Below, one piece after another: positions 51,525-60,679 of a stretch of 64,000 bases of DNA. Below the pieces are notes generated by a model, which had not been told where the DNA came from, ran no database searches, and worked only from the letters and a program-made list of their open reading frames with translations. The stretch lies in the NCBI GenBank assembly GCA_009829735.1, contig CM020619.1, positions 5,844,083 to 5,908,082 of the forward strand, in the 5' to 3' direction. Position numbers and translations under genes: made by a program. The stretch is from Pyropia yezoensis (taxonomy: Eukaryota; Rhodophyta; Bangiophyceae; Bangiales; Bangiaceae). Numbering within the stretch: the first letter of the stretch is position 1; each line of letters starts with the position of its first letter.

Positions 51525-53089
51525 GTGACGGGTGACTAGAGAATCCTCATTTTTTTGGCACTCAACGTTTTGAGTTAGACATACCATTGTGATGAGGTGA
51601 ACGAGATCTCTCCGATGACGTTGGATTCGACTCCATCCGTCCTGATGTAGTTGACTTATCCGTCTGACACCAGTTTTTCACAAGTGACACCAGTTTTTCA
51701 CAACTTCCGCTTACATGGAAAACCCACAGTGTTTGCGTATGAGAGTCCCTTCCGAACGGCCGCAGAAGTCGGCAGCAGCCGCAAGGTAACTCGTACTAAA
51801 ATATGATCCAGTGCAACGTGAGTCGCACCGTTGGGTGCGCCAGCTCACAGGCTCTTCAACGATGTAAAGAAGAATAACATAGGAGCCCAGGTGCGCGACT
51901 GAAGCCTCACGGGCGGAAAAGCGAGCGCTCCTGCGGAGGTCAAATTGGTTCTAATTACCGCCCCAGAACGCTCATCTGACTGACTGTTGGCCCGAACCCG
52001 ACTTCTTTGTAACGCATCCGTGCGTCCCGCTCGCCCCACCTGTGCCCCGCTGCCCTCTTCCTCCTCCTATCCCGGGTTTGAGCTCCTTGGCAGAGTCACC
52101 AGAAGAGCAGAACACGTCTGTGGGCCTGTCTCGGCCTACCAGGACCTCTGGAATTGCTGCAGTGGGCAGACGGTGGCGCAAGCGCCTCTTCCCGCTTGCC
52201 CTCACCCTCCCCACCTTCCCCCCTTTAACCCCCCCGGCTGTTCTGGACAGGGCTTCGGCGGGAGCCAGCGGGCGCGCCCCAACAATAGTCTACCCCACAC
52301 TTTCCCCAGCACGGCCACCCCCCCTCACGGGCGCGTCGCTGTCAGCGAGGGGCGAGGGAGGTGCTATCATCAGGCTCATTGAAGTGGGACAAGAGCATCT
52401 GTTCCCGCGTTCTTTCAGACGTAAAGCCCTACCCGTTGAGCACGCGAGCATCTCTACCAGCCGCAAGTCCCAACGAGCTCCGTCGCTGTTGGGGGGCGAG
52501 GGGGGCGACGCGTAACCACCCCGGAGCAGGGGGGGACGCTCTTTGGAGCTCAGGGGCTGTGATGCCAAACGTCACGATCGCGAAGGGGTCGTGCTGCTTC
52601 AGCTCTCTTCGCTCTCATTGGTCGACGGACGTGAAAAGAAGCTCCACGATTACAAATACAATCAAGTTTTTTCTGCTGTATTTCTGCAAGAAGTGCCCCA
52701 GGTGGCTGCCCTGATATGTAAACGAGAGTTCTGACAAACTGGTGTACCCCCCCCAAACGAGGGTGCATGTCTTCCTACGCAACCAGGCATCGCCTGCAGA
52801 ATCGGACCAAACGACCGGGCTCCTGAGGTGCTGTCGAGCCCGCTAATATGTTTTTTGAGAAAAACGCAGCTTGGCAACCTTCCCTCATATGCGAGTTGTG
52901 AAAATCTGGTGTCAGACGGATATGGCGTAAAGAAAAATGCTAAACATTGCGGAGACTTTAGAAAACGCGCTCTCAGGGCCCTTCCAGGGCGCTTCTGGGG
53001 TGATTTTAGAAATTGCAAAATCTTCAAAGCCCGCTATCTCCGTTTGACTGTGCTCAAGAAAATGAGGACTCTATCGTCACCCGCCACAC
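51525..53089. mobile_element. Inverted-repeat-bounded element, ~1.6 kb, decayed
   Basis: Two blocks occur in inverted order at both ends. Block A (GGGTGAC, AGA.TCCTCATTTT) is at 51525-51563 and, reversed, at about 53050-53089. Block B (ATCCGTCTGACACCAG then TTTTCACAA) is at 51658-51682 and, reversed, at 52895-52922. A 20-base unit ending CACCAGTTTTTCACAA is also duplicated directly at 51668-51705. The interior has no long frame and is less GC-rich than the surroundings. This fits an old non-autonomous DNA transposon with long terminal inverted repeats; the outer limits are uncertain. Confidence 0.5.
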
Positions 53090-55020
53090 ATCTTTGGTAC
53101 GTTGCACAAAAAAGATACATGGAGGTTTTTCTCGGCTCGGGCCCGGGCGCCACACCGGCCGTGGCGGGGTCCACGGGCGCCATGCTGACAGAAGGATCAC
53201 AGAGCCCCATACGAACTCATGAGGTCCTTGGGTCCCCGGGACGGCGTACCGCTTTCAGGGACACCCTGGGTGGACCGGCTGCTGTCGACCCTGAAATGGG
53301 GGCATCCTTTTCGCATTGATTTGCCCGGCTCGGGGGTCGGTCCTGGCCTACGTGCTAACTGAAGCTTGGAAGAGGGGTAGTCGATTTTAGAGAGGAGCCA
53401 TGGGACGGCTGGAGGCCATTGTTTTGAGGACTTTTTTCCGTGTGCGGGTCACCGTTTTTGAGATCGCCGTTCTTGGGGTAAATGTTCCATGTCATGGGGT
53501 CGCCTGATTGGTCCACGAAGAAGCCTGGTCCTCATGTGTCCAGTGCCCGTTGTGGCATCTTGGGCAGGTGCCCCTCATGCTCCTGATGAAGCGGGCCTCT
53601 CCCCCCCCTTCCCCTCGTGGACCCCTCTCCTGGACCAGGCACATCAGGGAGGCAACCCCCCCCAGCCCGCTTCCCTCTGGCGGTTCCACCTTTGGCAGGT
53701 GGAGTGCAGTGCGGGGGGGCATGCCCAGGTGGAGTGGGTTCTCGACAGGCGCGGACAGTGCACGGGCCCAGGAGGCAAGGGGGAAAGCGTCTCACATGTG
53801 CGTGGCGTGGGGGGGGGTCATGCCTCGAGAAGAGGCGGAAGTGCACGACATCGCATCAAGGCACTTCGTGCTTTGAGCACGAAGTGCCTCGATGCTGTTT
53901 GGCCCATCGGGCAGACCATCCCATGCCCCCCCCCAAAATCGGCCCGCACGACGCCCTGCACCATCCCGACACCACCTTCCTCCCTGTCCTGCTGCACCAG
54001 AATTTACCCGCCCCGTCCCTCATATCCCTTCTGCCCGGTGGAGCCACCGCGCATGCCCCCCTGCGCCCGCAATGGAAAGAAAAGCGCCTGCGCTGACGCG
54101 GGCGCCGGCGCCGGCGGCTAGCACCAATGCCACTGTTGTCGCCGCCACCCGCTCCACTCCAATTCAAACAATGACTTTACCCTGCCCGTTTCTCCTTACG
54201 CCTACGGACCCCCCCCCCGCCCCCCCATCCAGCTATCGAACCGCCCGCCATCGCCGCAGCCGCCCTCGCCCAAACAAAACACCGCCGCCATGCGTCACTA
54301 GAATGCCCCCAACGCAGAAAGCCATCAACGTCCCCAGCCCGCCCCCTCCAAAAATGGGCAGCTACCAGCCCTTGAAACCCTCCCCCTCCACCCCCTGGCG
54401 CTGCTACCGCCACCACACCCCCCAGCGAAAAAAACCGACCCCGCCGTCCCCAGCGACCTGCCCGACCCCCTCACAAAGCGTCCCCACCGTCCCCCCACCC
54501 TCCCCCTGCGAACCGTCCCCGCGGCCGCCTGCCGCCCTGCTCTCCCTCTCCCACAACGGCTGCGGCACCACCGCGGCCCAAAAAAACGTGGCCACATCTT
54601 CCTGTGGCCTGCCTCACCCCCACCAAAAAGTCTACACGGCCGTCTGCCCGCCGCCCCCCCCCCCCCCCCCCCAAAACACCGTCCCCACCTCCTCCCTCCC
54701 CAAAACACGTTACCACAGCCGCCTGTGGCCAGGCCGTCTTTGCAACCGCCTCGATGGCTGCCGCGGCGGTCGCCGTGACCGCCGCCTCTTCAATGGCCAC
54801 CGCCGCCCCCGCGTCGACCGCCGCCGTGGTGACCGACGTCGCCACCGCCGCCGCCGCCGTCACCACTGCCGCGCTATCGCGGGCACCCTCCCTCGATTAA
54901 AGACCATCCCCACTGCCGCCACCAGGCGCCCTCCCCTACCCCCCAACAAAAAAGGCCGTCAACCTCTTCCCCTCTCCCCTCAAAAATCGTAGCCATCACC
55001 GCCGCTGCAGCCGCGGTCAA
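53090..55020. other. Intergenic, no supported gene; contains a strong hairpin and C-rich DNA
   Basis: 53.1-53.9 kb is balanced. A minus-strand frame has a zinc-knuckle-like string (GTCPRCHNGHWTHEDQ, near 53560), too isolated to call. From 53.9 kb the + strand is C-rich with Pro/Thr frames. 54.7-54.9 kb reads as an Ala/Val/Thr repeat resembling the tandem repeat that follows. Confidence 0.45.
53853..53895. ncRNA. 43-nt near-perfect stem-loop
   Basis: Arms 53853-53872 and 53876-53895 pair over 20 positions with one mismatch and a TTG loop. The inner 13 pairs (GGCACTTCGTGCT with AGCACGAAGTGCC) are perfect. It could be a small-RNA precursor, a transcription terminator-like structure or a foldback insertion; nothing in the sequence decides this. 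Confidence 0.4.
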
Positions 55021-55655
55021 CATGGCCGCCTCGTCGGCCACGGCGGCCGCCACCATGGGCACCGAGGTGCGCGGGGTCGCCGGCACCGCGGGCACCGGCA
55101 CAGGAAGGGTGGCCACCACCTCCGCCTCGGCCGCCGGGCCGGCCGCCACAGCAGCCGACGTCACCAGCGTCGTCGCCGTCCCCGCCGCCGCCTTCATTGC
55201 CGCCGCCGGCCCTCCCCCCCCCCCCCCTAAACACGCCGTCGTCGCTGCTGTCGTCCATTCCGCCGCCGCCGCTGACGTCGCCGCCGCCGTCCCCCCCCTC
55301 CCCCCCAAAAAACTCGTCGTCGCCGCCGCCACCGCCGCCGCCGCCATCGCCGTCGCCATCGCAGCCACCGCCATGGCAGCCTCGTCGGCCACGGCGGCCG
55401 CCACCATGGGCACCGAGGTGCGCGGGGTCGCCGGCGCCGCGGGCACGGGCACCGACAGGGTGGTCACCACCTCCGCCTCGGCCGCCGGGCCGGCCGCCAC
55501 AGCAGCCGACGCCACCAGCGTCGTCGCCGTCCCCGCCGCCGCCGCCGTCATCGCCGCCGCCGCGCCCCCCCCCCCCCCCCCCCCAACACGCCGTCGTCGC
55601 TGCTGCCGTCCATTCCGCCGCCGCCGCTGACGTCGCCGCCGCCGTCCCACCCCTC
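55021..55655 (+). repeat. Two-copy tandem repeat, ~355-bp unit, Ala/Val/Pro-coding
   Basis: The unit starting ATGGCCGCCTCGTCGGCCAC at 55021 recurs from about 55375 (ATGGCAGCCTCGTCGGCCAC) with near identity, and each copy ends in CCATTCCGCCGCCGCCGCTG... . Both units stay open as an Ala/Val/Thr/Pro frame, 55022-55630 on +, and also as a frame on the minus strand, so coding status is unclear. The LTR of element 2 begins directly after the second unit. Confidence 0.7.
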
Positions 55656-56018
55656 TGTAGCAATATGGTTGTCCGTATTGTGACCCTAATATTAGGGGGG
55701 CTACTTCTAATCCTTAACTTTCAATTTGAGAGTCCGTACTGGTCACGGTATCTATAAGTTACGTATGACCAGAGGGACTTGCATCTTGGGGTGGAGGGTA
55801 GTTAGTAGTGTCTCCGAGGGTTTATAACGAGGGGGCCGGTGGCGAATCCACCGCCGGCCAAGGTAGAACAACAAACCCCTCCCATTTGGGCTCCCATCTT
55901 GGTCCCGTGGCTTGCGCTCCAAGGACAGCAACCTTGGCCTCCCGGTGACGTTGGTGCCGATCCCCCTTGGTGAGTGTTCCCTGAGAGTGGACGTGCGACG
56001 GATTCCTATTGTGCTACA
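55656..56018 (+). repeat. 5' LTR of element 2 (363 bp)
   Basis: Bounded by perfect 6-bp inverted ends, TGTAGC and GCTACA, and followed after one base by the primer binding site. Contains hairpins CCTAATATTAGG (55684-55695) and a GGCCGGTGGCG...CCGCCGGCC pair near 55832-55859. Confidence 0.85.
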
Positions 56019-56019
56019 T

Positions 56020-56037
56020 TGGTGGAGCAGCAGGGGA
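56020..56037 (+). other. Primer binding site of element 2
   Basis: TGGTGGAGCAGCAGGGGA begins one base after the LTR. The leading TGG is the complement of a tRNA CCA end. It does not look like the initiator-Met primer site common in plant elements; the tRNA identity is not determined. Confidence 0.65.
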
Positions 56038-56237
56038 CGGGTTTCCGTCACCCTTGTGGTGACGCCGTCTTCGGCCCTGGCACACGGATAGGGATCCGGT
56101 CCTTTTCTTGTACTCGTGGTGTTGCGACCTGATCGATTGTGTTGAGCTTTTACCTGTGACGGTGACCTACTGTTACTCTCCCCAATCTACCCCCTCGCTC
56201 TCTTATTCGTGGTGATCGTTGCGTCGGTGGACTGATT

Positions 56238-58427
56238 GTGACTATGTCTACCCAAGAGACGGGGAACGTTCAAGATGACGGATCGGCGTCGACGCCGACT
56301 CCGGAGGTGACTACGGGAACCGGGATCGGGAACCCGATCGATAACATTGAGACGCCAATGCTTTCCGGTGCCGGATCGACGTTTGGCACGGCTCGGACGG
56401 CAGGAGGCGGAGGCCCGCCTCAACTGTCGTCGACCGACCTCACTCCGCCGCCTCCTTCACCAGGGGATTCCCTGATGGCATCATTGGCCCGCATCGAGGC
56501 CCGGTTTTCCGGGCTCGACGCCCGTCAAGATCGGACGGAGGACGCAATGGCAGTGTTGATGTCAACACGGCACACGACGGGACCCCGTCGTGTTCCTCCC
56601 ACACCGGTACGGTTCGAACCGGCCGGACTACTTTCGGAGTCCACCAGGGTCAATCCCGGGGTTGCTACTCCTGGACAACCCCCGGACACAATGGGATATG
56701 GGTCCGACTCGTCGGCAGAGTTGGAACGGAGTCACACGGAGCGATACTCTCGGAGCACCCGAAGCGGACTCCGCGGACACGACCCGGCGGATACTTACGC
56801 CGGGGGAGAGTCGGTTATTGGGGGAGGGGGTACCCTCTCGCAGTACCCCCACGACGAAGGAGGCCAGGCAACTCGGGTTCCCGAGGTGCCGACGCCTGAA
56901 GTACCATCTTCAGTGGTGGAAGCTATGACCGCGCAGGTCACTGCGAGCCTACTGAAGCGGATGGAGTCCGATGAGTTTGCTCATCAACTGGCTAAGCGAC
57001 TGGATATCCAGGACGCTGACACGGAGATCGTCAACGAAGTCTTCAGGTCGGTACTGACTCCCGAACGTTATCGTTTGGAGGACCGATCTACCACCGTATC
57101 GGAATCGATGCGTAATACGTCGCATCGGGCGATCCGCTCTATGCAGACCCTTATGAAGGGAGTCCCTATGTTCGGGGGGCCGAACGGACGCCCGTTGGCA
57201 GTCATCGGCTTCTTGACTAGCTTCAAGGCAGCCGCGGACAAGGCCCTCGTTAACGAGGGGCTGGCCCTGGAGATCCTCCCGTTCTTTGTTGATGAACGGG
57301 TGCGAGGCATTCTTCGCCAGGCATCCCCGATGCCGGGAATGAGGGTCGCGGCCACCCCCATGGATTACCGTGGGATATTGAAGGAGCTGCTGAGCAGCTA
57401 CCTCAGTGAGGACAAGTGCGAGGACCACTATCGGGCCCTTCGCACTGCCACCGCCCAGTCCTGGGAGGATGAGGAGATGTTTGGACGCCGGATGCAAGAG
57501 CTCGACTACGAGCTGGGGAAGCTCCTCGGAGAAGGGGAGCTACGGGCCATCCTGTTCGCAGGAGTACCCAACTACGTGCGGATATCCGCACGGGGCGCCA
57601 ACACGGCACGGACGAACTTCAGTCGACTGATGCATATGTGCAAGTCCCTAGGGGACGCCTACCGGGTTCTACACCCGGAGTGTGCCTTGGCCCCGAAGCC
57701 CAAGGGTGAGGGAGGAAAGCCCAGTCTTACCCCGGTACCGAGGCAAGAGAAGGTGGAACGTAAGGCCGCACCAGTACTGGTGGCGACCGAACATACCCCT
57801 ATTGGTGAGGATGACCCTCTAGTCGACCAACAGGGCCACCTGTTGCTACCGGCGACGCCGGTGATTGATGAACACGGTACGGTAGCGTACATCGCCCCGG
57901 CTGGAACCCAGTTCCAGGTCAACGAAGGAACGGGACGGCGCGTCCCGTATGTGCGGACTACGGGGTACTCCCCGGTGACGGGTAACCCTCACCAACCCTT
58001 GCCAACATGGGCGGTGCTCACGGAGGCACCCCCGCAGATTGCGGGCCGACCCAACCGGTTGGGGGAGTCCATGTTCCGGTTGACCCAAGGACCCAAGGCC
58101 TACCAGGGAGCAGGCACTCGGGCGCCCGAGGGAGGCAACCGTAGCTACGGGGCTACCCCGATGCGACCTCAAGGGGGGACCGGCACGTCCGGGTGTATGT
58201 TTTGTGGGGATCCCCAGCACTGGGTGTCTTCCTGCCCACTCATCCCCGAGGAGTCTCGGCGGGCAGCGGCGCAACGCAAGGCATCCACCGGGGGGTATCC
58301 CGCCCGAGCACCCGGACCCGCACCGGGTAGGCAGCCAGCTCCAGGTGGAGTACTGGCCGTCGAGGGGGCACCTCCTCAGCCGGATGTCCCGGCGGACAGC
58401 ACCCTACCAAGGGCGGGAAACGAGTAA
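56238..58427 (+). CDS. gag: Gag of Ty3/gypsy element 2
   Basis: Structural protein that forms the virus-like particle and packages element RNA. 729 residues from 56238; a second in-frame ATG at 56244 is equally good. Residues 1-200 are Ser/Thr/Pro/Gly-rich; residues about 285-480 form the helical capsid-like region (MQTLMKGVPMFGG, VIGFLTSFKAAADKAL, WEDEEMFGRRMQELDYELG). A single CCHC zinc knuckle, CMFCGDPQHWVSSC, lies at residues 653-666 with the correct C-2-C-4-H-4-C spacing. The frame is intact to its own TAA at 58425-58427, only 8 bases before the pol ATG. Confidence 0.92.
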   Translation: MTMSTQETGNVQDDGSASTPTPEVTTGTGIGNPIDNIETPMLSGAGSTFGTARTAGGGGPPQLSSTDLTPPPPSPGDSLMASLARIEARFSGLDARQDRTEDAMAVLMSTRHTTGPRRVPPTPVRFEPAGLLSESTRVNPGVATPGQPPDTMGYGSDSSAELERSHTERYSRSTRSGLRGHDPADTYAGGESVIGGGGTLSQYPHDEGGQATRVPEVPTPEVPSSVVEAMTAQVTASLLKRMESDEFAHQLAKRLDIQDADTEIVNEVFRSVLTPERYRLEDRSTTVSESMRNTSHRAIRSMQTLMKGVPMFGGPNGRPLAVIGFLTSFKAAADKALVNEGLALEILPFFVDERVRGILRQASPMPGMRVAATPMDYRGILKELLSSYLSEDKCEDHYRALRTATAQSWEDEEMFGRRMQELDYELGKLLGEGELRAILFAGVPNYVRISARGANTARTNFSRLMHMCKSLGDAYRVLHPECALAPKPKGEGGKPSLTPVPRQEKVERKAAPVLVATEHTPIGEDDPLVDQQGHLLLPATPVIDEHGTVAYIAPAGTQFQVNEGTGRRVPYVRTTGYSPVTGNPHQPLPTWAVLTEAPPQIAGRPNRLGESMFRLTQGPKAYQGAGTRAPEGGNRSYGATPMRPQGGTGTSGCMFCGDPQHWVSSCPLIPEESRRAAAQRKASTGGYPARAPGPAPGRQPAPGGVLAVEGAPPQPDVPADSTLPRAGNE

Positions 58428-58435
58428 GAGGAAGG

Positions 58436-60679
58436 ATGACCGGGGGGCGCTGGGGTCACCCAAGCAAGCCACCCCGGAGTACCGCGGGGAAAGCCCCACG
58501 GAGAGCGCGGTTGAGCCGACGCCGCATCAACCCCCGGGTACACCTTCCGGCCCCGACGACACGGCGTCAGGGGATTGATGACCAACCTCCAAGGTTGGGA
58601 GGAAAGGACGGGAAGCCCCGTCACGTTGAACCAGACAAGGGCCCTGTTCAGGATGCCCGAGCTACACCGGATATCGGTGTAGGACATGTGTTGTTTACCT
58701 TGGAGAACTTCAAGGTATCAGCCACACTGGGGGTTGACCCCCAGTCGACACGATCGTACTACCCTGTACTGGACACAGGGGCTGGACCCAACCTTATCCG
58801 GAAGGATACCCTCCCGGACAAGTGGCTTCCACGAGTCAGAGTGACTCGGGGACCCACCATCAAGGACGCGAATGGTCGACTCATTCGTACGACCGCAGCG
58901 ATGTCGCTGCAGGTTACCATCGGGGATCTCACCACGGAAGTTGACTTCCTGGTATGTGAAACGCTATCGGTGCCCTGCATACTGGGGTGCACCTTCATCA
59001 ACGTTCACGTTGATGCAATCCGGCCAGGCCGGAGGACCGTCGAGCTTCAAGAAGCCGACGGGACGAAGCGAGGACACACGGCTATCGTCAGGGACCTGAC
59101 GCTACAAGGAAGCCACGTTAACGTGGCTGAGGTGTACGCAAGCGTCGAGCCGAAGACACTTCGGTTGGCCAAGCGAACTCGCTTTGAGCCGTTGTCAGAG
59201 ACAGTCCTCCCGGTTAACTGCGACCTCGCAGGCATCTGCAGAGTCCAGTCCAACCTACGGACGTACAAGCGCCATGGGTTGACCATGGCCAACGGTCTCA
59301 TAGACCTCCCAGCAGGAGGGTCGTCCCTCCTAGTGATGGCGAACTATCGCCGTAAGGCAGTTACCCTCCCGAAGGGAACTATCCTCGGGATTGCCGAACT
59401 CTACGAAGGAGATATCCTTACCCCTGATAAGGAAGGTCAAGTGGAACCACTTGAAGTACTGGCGGTCGCCGAGACCACCGAGCGACAGCAAACCGATGAC
59501 GGGAAGCCTAACCCATCGGCGGCTCCGGCGGACCTGCCGCCAAAGGACCAAGAGGCCTTGAAGGCACTGGCCGAGGCTGACCTCGACCACCTTCCCCCTT
59601 CGGTAGCCGAAGGGGTACGACGGATGCTAAGAAAGCATGACGTTATGTGGACAGGCGGGGCCTTGGGGACCATTGGGGCAACCCAACATCGTATAGACCT
59701 GGTACCAGGCGCACGACCCGCCCGCTCACAACCGCACCGAGCGGGACCTATGCAACGAGAGATCGTTGATGGAGAAGTGAAGAGGATGAGTGAAGCTAAG
59801 GTGATCCGACCTTCGATGTCGGAATGGGGTGCCCCAGTCGTTATTGTGCCGAAGAAGGATCAAACCCCTCGGTTTTGCATCGATTATCGACGCCTCAACT
59901 TGGTTACCAAGAAGGACTCATACCCTTTACCAAGGATGGATGAATGCATCGACTCCCTGGGGGAGGCTACGGTGTTTACCACCATCGACTGCAATGCCGG
60001 ATACTGGCAGATCCCGGTGGCGGACGAGGATATCCCCAAGACGGCATTCGTCTGTCACAGTGGAGTGTACGAGTTCCTAAGGATGCCCTTCGGATTGTCC
60101 AACGCCCCCGCTACATTCCAGCGGGCTATCGACATCATACTGTCGGGGGTGAAGTGGCGTAACTGCCTAGTGTACCTCGATGACGTCATCGTCTTCTCGC
60201 GTAACATGGATGACCATGTACAACATGTTGACGAGGTACTCACCCTCTTGAGGAACGCCGGGGTAACCCTGCGTCTGAAGAATTGCACCTTCTTCCAACA
60301 GACGGTCGAATATCTGGGCCACCAGATAACCCCTGGTAAACTAGGGGTACTCGAAGCCAATACCCGGGCACTCCGGGATGCCCGGTTCCCTAACACCCAG
60401 ACGCAGCTCAAGAGCTTCCTGGGAATGTGCAATGTATACCGACGGTTCGTCAAGGACTTCGCTCGGATAGCTAAACCGTTAACGGTTCTTACGAGCAGTA
60501 CCTTACCCAAGGTACTCCAACCCCCTTCGCCTAGCGAAGAGGAGGCATTCGAGTCGCTGAAGCGAGCCCTACTAGCCCCACCCGTCCTTGCGTTACCGCA
60601 TAGACGGGGTACCTTCGTCATCGATGTCGATGCGTGTGATACACAAGTGGGATGCACCCTGTTACAGGAGAGACGTTGA
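58436..60679 (+). CDS. pol: Pol of element 2, first part: protease, reverse transcriptase, start of RNase H
   Basis: 747 residues. Aspartic protease with catalytic Asp at residue 113 in VLDTGAGPNLI; RT with PVVIVPKKDQ, FCIDYRRLN near residue 480, MPFGLSNAPATFQRAID and the catalytic YLDD at residues 580-583. RNase H begins at VIDVDACDTQVGCTLLQ, then the frame breaks near 60665-60679 and continues in another frame from about 60652. The pol ATG (58436) follows the gag TAA (58425-58427) across a purine-rich GAGGAAGG spacer, which suggests stop-and-restart translation. The DNA is unusually dense in short perfect inverted repeats. Confidence 0.92.
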   Translation: MTGGRWGHPSKPPRSTAGKAPRRARLSRRRINPRVHLPAPTTRRQGIDDQPPRLGGKDGKPRHVEPDKGPVQDARATPDIGVGHVLFTLENFKVSATLGVDPQSTRSYYPVLDTGAGPNLIRKDTLPDKWLPRVRVTRGPTIKDANGRLIRTTAAMSLQVTIGDLTTEVDFLVCETLSVPCILGCTFINVHVDAIRPGRRTVELQEADGTKRGHTAIVRDLTLQGSHVNVAEVYASVEPKTLRLAKRTRFEPLSETVLPVNCDLAGICRVQSNLRTYKRHGLTMANGLIDLPAGGSSLLVMANYRRKAVTLPKGTILGIAELYEGDILTPDKEGQVEPLEVLAVAETTERQQTDDGKPNPSAAPADLPPKDQEALKALAEADLDHLPPSVAEGVRRMLRKHDVMWTGGALGTIGATQHRIDLVPGARPARSQPHRAGPMQREIVDGEVKRMSEAKVIRPSMSEWGAPVVIVPKKDQTPRFCIDYRRLNLVTKKDSYPLPRMDECIDSLGEATVFTTIDCNAGYWQIPVADEDIPKTAFVCHSGVYEFLRMPFGLSNAPATFQRAIDIILSGVKWRNCLVYLDDVIVFSRNMDDHVQHVDEVLTLLRNAGVTLRLKNCTFFQQTVEYLGHQITPGKLGVLEANTRALRDARFPNTQTQLKSFLGMCNVYRRFVKDFARIAKPLTVLTSSTLPKVLQPPSPSEEEAFESLKRALLAPPVLALPHRRGTFVIDVDACDTQVGCTLLQERR

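Noticed and set aside
53492..53846. Minus-strand zinc-finger-like string CPRCHNGHWTHEDQ
   Set aside because: One short motif without a surrounding domain; chance or a decayed repeat cannot be excluded.
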